DNA from: JBJKRW01 sp046704445 | GTDB taxonomy: Bacteria; Patescibacteriota; Microgenomatia; UBA1406; GWC2-37-13 | Length of the DNA stretch: 10,813 nucleotides | Direction: 5' to 3' | NCBI GenBank assembly: GCA_046704445.1 | Contig: JBJKRW010000103.1 | Location: 1 to 10,813 of the forward strand | In this document: piece after piece, positions 6,180 through 10,813 of the stretch | Position numbering within the stretch: the first letter of the stretch is position 1 | Layout of the letters: each line of letters opens with the position of its first letter | Translations under genes and position numbers: made by a program | The notes under the pieces: model-generated | Told to the model about the DNA's origin: nothing | What the model saw: only the letters and a program-made list of their open reading frames with translations | Database searches by the model: none

Positions 6180-7025
6180 ATGCCGGATGAAAAAGGAGAG
6201 CCTCCGATACTTGATCTTACCGACGTCGTTTCTCCTTCTGTAGATTTGAGAACAAAACTCAAAACGGATATGATGCAGCAAGCGCAAGTGATGGCGACAC
6301 AAAAAGTCATTACTGCGGATTCTCTTGCCCGGTTTCTGCAATATCATGCTGCGGCAGTTTCCTGTACAGATAGCGTCATGGGTTGGTTATTTGACATGGA
6401 GGCCACAACCCCAAAAAAACCGGAAGATATTTTGAGTTTTTTTGAAGATAAACAAATTGTTCAAGTAATGCAAAGAGAGGCGGCGTTGGTATGGGATATG
6501 AAGCAATTCATCGATCAGACTCCCGAAGCCGAAAATATGATAAGAATGGTGCTTGCGCGTTTCAGAGAAAAACCAAAGTCTCCCTATCAGTATGTGGCGC
6601 TTGCCGCATTTCCGAAAGGAAAAGGAATCGGGGACGATGTCCTTCGGGTTAACATTTTGCAGGACCCAGACAGTCGCGACGTTCTTTTTTACAAGCCGAG
6701 CTACAACGGGTGTTATCAACACGCATGTGAAGTGTTGTTTCTTCAAAACAGAATTAATGATCCTAAAAAAGCGCGCGCAGTGTTGCGCGTGCCGTTTTTG
6801 AGCTGGGACGATATATATAAGTTTTCCCGGATGAACGTCAATGACAGGGGGGTAACCGAGTTTCTTTTGCGGCAGAATACGGACGGGACAAAAGAAACCC
6901 TGGACGCATTAAGGTATGTTATGACGGGAATATACGGTTTGTCCAGTACGGAATTGGATCGGGTACGCGTATCGGATTTCTGGAACAGACATCCGCCGCA
7001 GGCATCTCCGACCGGGGCGAGGTAA
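6180..7025 (+). CDS. Uncharacterised soluble protein, 281 residues
   Basis: I do not recognise this protein. It has no signal peptide or membrane span and is probably cytoplasmic. Residues 1-20 are acidic and likely disordered. About 25-130 look mainly helical (LKTDMMQQAQVMATQKVI, SLARFLQYHAAAV, DMKQFIDQTPEAENMIRMVLARFRE). About 135-210 look mixed alpha/beta (YVALAAFPKGKGIGDDVLRVNIL, DVLFYKPSYNGCYQHACEVLFL), and 208-270 is helical again. It has three cysteines (62, 178, 183), the last two in GCYQHAC; no metal motif is evident. The start is backed by a -10 box ending six bases upstream. Base composition and codon choice look like the neighbours, so there is no sign of recent transfer. It follows the glycosyltransferase by 46 bases but has its own promoter, and its stop lies two bases from that of the convergent ABC ATPase gene. 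Confidence 0.85.
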   Translation: MPDEKGEPPILDLTDVVSPSVDLRTKLKTDMMQQAQVMATQKVITADSLARFLQYHAAAVSCTDSVMGWLFDMEATTPKKPEDILSFFEDKQIVQVMQREAALVWDMKQFIDQTPEAENMIRMVLARFREKPKSPYQYVALAAFPKGKGIGDDVLRVNILQDPDSRDVLFYKPSYNGCYQHACEVLFLQNRINDPKKARAVLRVPFLSWDDIYKFSRMNVNDRGVTEFLLRQNTDGTKETLDALRYVMTGIYGLSSTELDRVRVSDFWNRHPPQASPTGAR

Positions 7026-7063
7026 GGTTATCTGTTTGTGTGCGTATCGCCGAATTTTTTTTT
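7016..7063 (+). terminator. Weak terminator candidate for the plus-strand genes
   Basis: GGCGA (7016-7020) can pair with TCGCC (7047-7051), followed two to three bases later by nine Ts (7055-7063). The stem is only 5 bp with a 26-base loop, so it is a poor intrinsic terminator. The T-run also encodes lysines of the convergent ATPase (VKKKFGD). Confidence 0.25.
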
Positions 7064-7996
7064 CACGATTTCTTCGATGCGTTCGTTTTCCACGGTAATG
7101 TCAGAAAACTCCGCGTGTTTCAAAATAAGCGAAAGCACATGATTGATATCCTGTTTTTTTATTTTCAGTTTCAGTACCGGATACTGATAGCTGACATGAT
7201 ATTCGGGCAGTTCGAAATTTTTCGGGAGTGGTTTCTGCAATGTGACGTATACGGTTTTTTCCTGGGAATATGTCTGTACCAGGTTGCGGAAGTCGCCGTC
7301 GTACACGATTGATCCTCTGTCGATCATGATGACGCGTTTTGCCAGACGTTCGACGTCCTGCATGTAGTGGGAGGTAAGGATAATCGTGGCGTGGTAATCG
7401 GACTGATATTGTTTGATAAAATCGATTATCGAGGTTTGCGCGAATATGTCGAGCCCGATGGTGGGTTCGTCGAGAAAAAGAATTTTCGGCCGGTACAGAA
7501 GGGAGTTGATAAGTTCGGCCTTCATGCGCTGACCAAGCGAAAGCGTTTTGACCGGACGGTTGATGAAATCCTTGCAGTCAAGGCGTTCGACAAGTTCGCC
7601 CACCGTTTCCCGAAACGTACGGTCGTCAACTTCATATATTTCTTTGTTCAGCCTAAACGAGTCGGTCGGAGGAAGTTCCCATACGAGCTGATTCTTCTGG
7701 CCCATCACAAAGGAAATCTGCTTGAGAAATTCGGGTTTTTTGTCAAAGGGAGTAAATCCGAGCACCTGGGCGAATCCCGAGGTGGGATATAGGATCCCGG
7801 AAAGAATCTTTAGAGTAGTGGTTTTTCCCGCTCCGTTCGGACCGATAAATCCGACGAGCTCGTCGGCTCCTATGTCAAACGAGAGGCGGTTTATTGCCGT
7901 ATGCTGGACATATGTTCTTGCGAAAATGCGTTGCAGTACGCCAGTCTGCATTTCCGGTGTGCGATAAATCTTTGTCAATTTGTCTACGGTGATCAT
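7028..7996 (-). CDS. ABC-2 exporter ATP-binding protein (COG4586 type)
   Basis: A 322-residue ATPase with every nucleotide-binding motif intact: Walker A GPNGAGKT at 52-59, Q-loop at Gln100 in VMGQKNQLVWELPP (close to the typical wording of COG4586 ATPases), signature LSLGQ at 152-156, Walker B ILFLDE at 172-177, D-loop GLD at 181-183 and switch His210 in LTSHY. Residues about 240-322 form a C-terminal accessory region without ABC motifs. It should drive transport by the two permeases encoded just upstream. Exporters of this trio are mostly uncharacterised, so the substrate is unknown. The gene lies 52 bases after the second permease and has its own -10 box (TATACT) six bases before the ATG, so it may be made separately as well as with the permeases. 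Confidence 0.94.
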   Translation of the reverse strand: MITVDKLTKIYRTPEMQTGVLQRIFARTYVQHTAINRLSFDIGADELVGFIGPNGAGKTTTLKILSGILYPTSGFAQVLGFTPFDKKPEFLKQISFVMGQKNQLVWELPPTDSFRLNKEIYEVDDRTFRETVGELVERLDCKDFINRPVKTLSLGQRMKAELINSLLYRPKILFLDEPTIGLDIFAQTSIIDFIKQYQSDYHATIILTSHYMQDVERLAKRVIMIDRGSIVYDGDFRNLVQTYSQEKTVYVTLQKPLPKNFELPEYHVSYQYPVLKLKIKKQDINHVLSLILKHAEFSDITVENERIEEIVKKKFGDTHTNR

Positions 7997-8008
7997 AGGG
8001 TAAGTATA
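7997..8008 (-). promoter_or_regulatory. Leaderless promoter of the ABC ATPase gene
   Basis: On the minus strand TATACT (8003-8008) is followed by six bases (TACCCT) and the ATG at 7996. The layout is identical to those at 3053 and 6180. It lies in the 52-base gap after the second permease gene, so the ATPase gene appears to have an operon-internal promoter. Confidence 0.65.
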
Positions 8009-8048
8009 TAAAGTTTGTAATGATACAGGTTTACTAAATCGGAAAATG

Positions 8049-8831
8049 TTAACTGCCGGCGCTTTGATATTTCTTAAGTGCTATTTTCCATACATATAAC
8101 GATCCGAAGAAAAATACAAGGCTGATTGCGATGCTGGCAAACAATACCCCTGTGGAGAGGGTTCCGAACAGGGACTTTACCGGTACGGCCATCATGATTC
8201 CGACCGGAATTATAAACATAAGGAACGCGTGAACCGGTCCCCGGTAGATATCTATGGGAAACGCCACCATTCTGGTTGCATCCCGGTATAACATGATAAA
8301 ATGATCGACTTCCTCGGTGAAAACGGTCATGGCCAGTATCAGGATATGAAAGCCTGCGGCAAGAATAAAGCCGTTGATCAGAAGTATGAAATAGAAAAAA
8401 AGATGCAGGGGCGAATACCCTTTGCCGGACCAGATGACGTATGCGAGTATCAGGAGGTAAGGAAGAGTCATGATTACGTCGAGAGAATCCACTCCTCCGA
8501 AAAGAACTTTGAGAAAGGGATGATAGGGTTTGGTCAAAACCCCGTCGAGCTCGCCGTTTACGACAAGCGGTTTAAAGCGATAGACTTCCCTGAAAAGCAT
8601 CTGTACGGCGCTGTCCATGAAATTGAATGTGAGAAAAAAAACCAGAGACTGGGAAACTGTATACCCGGCCAGAAGTTTGGTGTGAGTTACCAGCGCGTAC
8701 AGAAAAAAAAGATACAAAGTAAACTTAAGGATTTTTCCCAGGAGAAAGGACAACGCGCTTGCGCGGTGCTGAAACTGCGTTTTCATGCTGTAATAGGTAT
8801 AAAGCAGGAATATGCGTATATTTTTTTTCAT
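8049..8831 (-). CDS. ABC-2 family permease, second subunit (COG3694/PF06182 type)
   Basis: A 260-residue integral membrane protein with about six hydrophobic spans. Family-like blocks are GELDGVLTKPYHPF at 93-106 in the first cytoplasmic region, FPIDIYRGPVHAFLMFIIPVG at 191-211, and the C-terminal WKIALKKYQSAGS. The frame is open for 27 more codons upstream (to 8912), but that segment overlaps the preceding permease and lacks family features. I take the ATG at 8831 (MKKNIRIF), two bases after the upstream TAA. A weak GGAAAA may serve as ribosome binding site, and translational coupling is likely. It should pair with the first permease to form the transmembrane channel. Both permeases end in a similar Y-S-A-Y-G or Y-Q-S-A-G tail, a shared family trait. 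Confidence 0.9.
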   Translation of the reverse strand: MKKNIRIFLLYTYYSMKTQFQHRASALSFLLGKILKFTLYLFFLYALVTHTKLLAGYTVSQSLVFFLTFNFMDSAVQMLFREVYRFKPLVVNGELDGVLTKPYHPFLKVLFGGVDSLDVIMTLPYLLILAYVIWSGKGYSPLHLFFYFILLINGFILAAGFHILILAMTVFTEEVDHFIMLYRDATRMVAFPIDIYRGPVHAFLMFIIPVGIMMAVPVKSLFGTLSTGVLFASIAISLVFFFGSLYVWKIALKKYQSAGS

Positions 8832-8833
8832 AG

Positions 8834-9628
8834 TTATTTTCCGTATGCCGAATAGGTTTTGAGTCCTTTTAACCAGATATACCGTGCAATCTGATAAGAA
8901 AGAAACGCCCATAACGCACCCGATGCAATGGAAAGGTAGGGAGACATGGACAGTGTACCGAGATAAAGTTTGACCGGTACGTACAGAAGATACGGAAACG
9001 GCGTAAAAAACAGCAACTTATACACGGTGTTCGGCAGAATATCCAGGGGAAAAAGCGTGCCTGCAATAAGAGATATCAGCGTAATATACACGAATCTTGG
9101 AGCCCACACTTCGGTTGACCAAAAGGCAACAAACGATAATGTGAGGGAAATGAAGAATGCAAGGAGCAGTCCGACCGAAAGTGCTAGAATCATGAACACA
9201 TAATTAACAGGATCATGCGGTATATAAAAGGACGGATGGACTATCCAGAAAAATACCAAAGATTCGAAAACCGCGCTTACGAGATTTATTCCCTTATCAA
9301 CCATTTCCTTTGTCAGGACATACTTGAAAAACGCAAAAGGGCGCAAAAGGTAATTGGAAAGATTTCCGTTCAGAATTTCCGCGGATACGTCGGAGGTTCT
9401 TGTTCCCAGTACTACCGCATTCAGCACATTCATAATGAAGATGTAGCTCATAAGTTCGGCAGAGGAATATGAAAATACCGTTGAATGGCCGGCTAAAAAT
9501 ACCGCCGTCCAGAGATAGTAAAGAAATATAAGGCTGAAAATATTTCGTATCCGCCAAAGCACAAAATTGAGCCGGTATACAAAATACTGAAGCACACTGA
9601 GTCTGAGAATTTCTTTATATTTATTCAT
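8834..9628 (-). CDS. ABC-2 family permease, first subunit (COG4587 type)
   Basis: A 264-residue membrane protein with about six spans (roughly 28-46, 58-76, 112-131, 142-170, 178-196, 232-252). Recognisable blocks are AEILNGNLSNYLLRP at 83-97, GTLFPLDILP at 190-199 and TPFPYLLYVPVKLYLG at 209-224, all typical of the ABC-2 permeases that pair with COG4586 ATPases. It ends in LKTYSAYGK. It is the first of three exporter genes (permease, permease, ATPase), and its stop is two bases from the start of the second permease. Upstream lie 74 bases and then murF. I see neither a clear Shine-Dalgarno nor a -10 box at the leaderless distance, so its expression signal is unresolved. Confidence 0.9.
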   Translation of the reverse strand: MNKYKEILRLSVLQYFVYRLNFVLWRIRNIFSLIFLYYLWTAVFLAGHSTVFSYSSAELMSYIFIMNVLNAVVLGTRTSDVSAEILNGNLSNYLLRPFAFFKYVLTKEMVDKGINLVSAVFESLVFFWIVHPSFYIPHDPVNYVFMILALSVGLLLAFFISLTLSFVAFWSTEVWAPRFVYITLISLIAGTLFPLDILPNTVYKLLFFTPFPYLLYVPVKLYLGTLSMSPYLSIASGALWAFLSYQIARYIWLKGLKTYSAYGK

Positions 9629-9666
9629 AACTCAAATCAGCCAAATTCGTTGTTATCCGGACTATT

Positions 9667-9712
9667 CCACCGCTCCACTTTGCACCTCGCAGGTGAAAGG
9701 GGTTAGGGGTGG
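9667..9712. repeat. Strong hairpin with nested inverted repeat after murF
   Basis: The core stem is CACCT (9683-9687) and AGGTG (9691-9695) around loop CGC. It is extended by CTTT (9678-9681) and AAAG (9696-9699) with one bulged G, giving nine pairs. CCACC (9667-9671) and GGTGG (9708-9712) can add an outer arm reaching into the last murF codons. There is no T-run on either strand, so it may mark RNA 3' ends, slow decay, or act as a factor-dependent terminator between murF and the exporter operon. Confidence 0.55.
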
Positions 9713-10813
9713 TAGCCGGGAATAAGATATTGGCATTTGGTGCAGTGATGGTAAAAGGGACAGACTATCGCATCGCATCCGACTGTTTTTCCCTCGAGGA
9801 TGAGCAGAATTCGTTCGGTGTGTCTGAGGAGAGAGCCTTTTACGTAGAGAAGATCCCCGGATTTGACTATGGTCTTAAGGTTCTGTGCCGCTCCGATGAC
9901 GTTTGCGGACCAGAAGATCCGGTTTTTCGGGAATCCTTTTTGTATGGCCGCATCGTACGCGGATTTCTGAAAGATTCCGAAACAAAAGACAAAATCAATC
10001 CGTAGCTGCGCGATGAGTTCGCCGATTTTTTTATGCTCTTCTTCGGGAAACTGCAGTTCTCCCATCTCCGCGAGGACCGCTATTTTTCTTCCCCGGTCGT
10101 ACCGTATTGAGGAAAACGTTTTGAGTCCGAAAGCCGTGGAAACCGGGTTTGCGCGGAGTGAGTCGTTCAGAATACGGGTCTGTAGGGGTCCTTCTTCGAC
10201 GCTCATCCGTCCTGCGAGCGATTGTGCGTGTTCGATTGTTCTGACAAACGATCCCGTATGTTCATGAGTACGGTCTATGTAATTAAAGAGCAAAAATGCA
10301 GCCATACTATTATACGCATGATGCGCGCCGATAAGCGGCGTGCGTATGCGGAAAGAGGCTTTTACCCCTTTTTGATACAAGGTAAATGAGGTACCGGAAA
10401 GCGAAAGTCGGATCGAAGAGGGATCTACCCACACATCGCAATATTTTTCGCTCGATCCGTAGTAGAGAGTTTGCGCCTGGGTATGGGTGGACATTGCGCG
10501 GACATTTATGTCGTCATAATTTAAAATGGCGACTCCGGTTTTGGGAAGCGCTTCAACCAGTTTGCGCTTTTCCCGTATGAGATTGTTGAGGCTTCCGAAG
10601 TGTTCGGCATCCGTGTGCACGGGAGAGATTCCCGTCACAATGGCAATATGCGGATGTACAATCTCCAGGTGCTGCTCCATTTCATGAGGATGATCTACGC
10701 CAAGTTCGAATACCGCATATTCGGTAAACGGCATGACGTGTAACGCCGTAATCGGGACGTTATACGTCGTATCCAGGTTGATGTCGGTAACGGTCGTACG
10801 GCCGATCGTACAC
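9703..10813 (-). CDS. murF: UDP-MurNAc-tripeptide--D-alanyl-D-alanine ligase (5' end outside window)
   Basis: The frame is open to the window edge, so the N-terminal UDP-binding and Walker A part is missing. An internal Met at 10734 is not the start: the 26 codons before it (…YNVPITALHV) align with the conserved MurF block before EYAVFELGVDHPHEM. Numbered from that Met, seen are VTGISPVHTDAEHFGS (33-48), EKRKLVEALPKTGVAILNYDD (55-75), GAHHAYNSMAA (136-146, the GxHNxxN block), GRMSVEEG (175-182), NDSLRANPVS (190-199, in place of DDSYNANP), AVLAEMGEL (219-227) and VKGSLLRHTE (298-307). MurF adds D-Ala-D-Ala to the peptidoglycan precursor in the cytoplasm. The C-terminus carries a cluster of four cysteines and two histidines (320-334). 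A MurF-like Mur ligase of altered specificity is possible. Confidence 0.88.
   Translation of the reverse strand, partial: CTIGRTTVTDINLDTTYNVPITALHVMPFTEYAVFELGVDHPHEMEQHLEIVHPHIAIVTGISPVHTDAEHFGSLNNLIREKRKLVEALPKTGVAILNYDDINVRAMSTHTQAQTLYYGSSEKYCDVWVDPSSIRLSLSGTSFTLYQKGVKASFRIRTPLIGAHHAYNSMAAFLLFNYIDRTHEHTGSFVRTIEHAQSLAGRMSVEEGPLQTRILNDSLRANPVSTAFGLKTFSSIRYDRGRKIAVLAEMGELQFPEEEHKKIGELIAQLRIDFVFCFGIFQKSAYDAAIQKGFPKNRIFWSANVIGAAQNLKTIVKSGDLLYVKGSLLRHTERILLILEGKTVGCDAIVCPFYHHCTKCQYLIPGYHP

Noticed and set aside
8301..8855. Open frame of 184 codons on the plus strand
   Set aside because: Lies entirely opposite the second ABC permease gene and the end of the first. It has no family features and the permease frames are clearly the coding ones.
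8832..8912. 27-residue N-terminal extension of the second permease
   Set aside because: It overlaps the coding end of the first permease and has no family match. The ATG at 8831 gives the standard N-terminus.
10732..10734. ATG as the start of a short Mur ligase
   Set aside because: The frame stays open to the window edge, and the 26 upstream codons match conserved MurF sequence, so this Met is internal.
1..10813. CRISPR arrays, insertion sequences, tRNA or rRNA genes, toxin-antitoxin or defence loci
   Set aside because: No spaced repeats, transposase-like frames, terminal inverted repeats, tRNA-like cloverleaf sequences or recognisable defence proteins were seen on either strand.

Overview
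This 10.8 kb window carries eleven genes in compact, mostly tandem order, with short or no intergenic gaps and no RNA gene, mobile element or CRISPR array. Gene content and style (short bacterial ribosomal proteins, an rpsF-ssb-rpsR cluster without a following rplI, several small orphan proteins, a GT-C membrane glycosyltransferase ending in a DHP motif, a cell-wall Mur ligase) suggest a candidate-phyla-radiation (Patescibacteria/Microgenomates-like) bacterium. That placement is inferred from gene style and order, not from a phylogeny. The genetic code looks standard: the glycosyltransferase ends naturally at a TGA, and the other complete genes whose stops were read end in TAA.

Left block (1-4188, all minus strand, transcribed right to left): rpsF (S6), ssb, rpsR (S18), an orphan protein with a barrel-sandwich (biotinyl/lipoyl-like) segment, a CtpA-type S41 peptidase, and an HtrA/DegP-type serine protease cut by the window start. 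The block joins translation and DNA-binding functions to two PDZ proteases of the cell envelope.

Middle (4253-7025, plus strand): a GT39/PMT-like multi-spanning glycosyltransferase, diverging from rpsF, then a soluble 281-residue orphan. The orphan ends two bases from the stop of a convergent ABC ATPase gene.

Right block (7028-10813, minus strand): MurF (cut by the window end), a 74-base spacer holding a strong hairpin, then an ABC-2 exporter of the COG4587-COG3694-COG4586 type (permease, permease, ATPase).

The most striking pattern is in the promoters. Several starts lie 6-7 bases after a near-perfect -10 box (TATAAT, TATACT or CATAAT), so the predicted transcription start falls on or next to the ATG. 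This is the signature of leaderless mRNAs. Clear cases are the orphan at 3053, the glycosyltransferase at 4253, the orphan at 6180, the ABC ATPase at 7996 and, once its start is corrected to 4188, rpsF. In contrast, ssb, an operon-internal gene, has a conventional AAGGA Shine-Dalgarno. No clearly novel multi-gene system was found. The best leads are the leaderless promoters, the two orphan proteins and the unusual MurF motifs.
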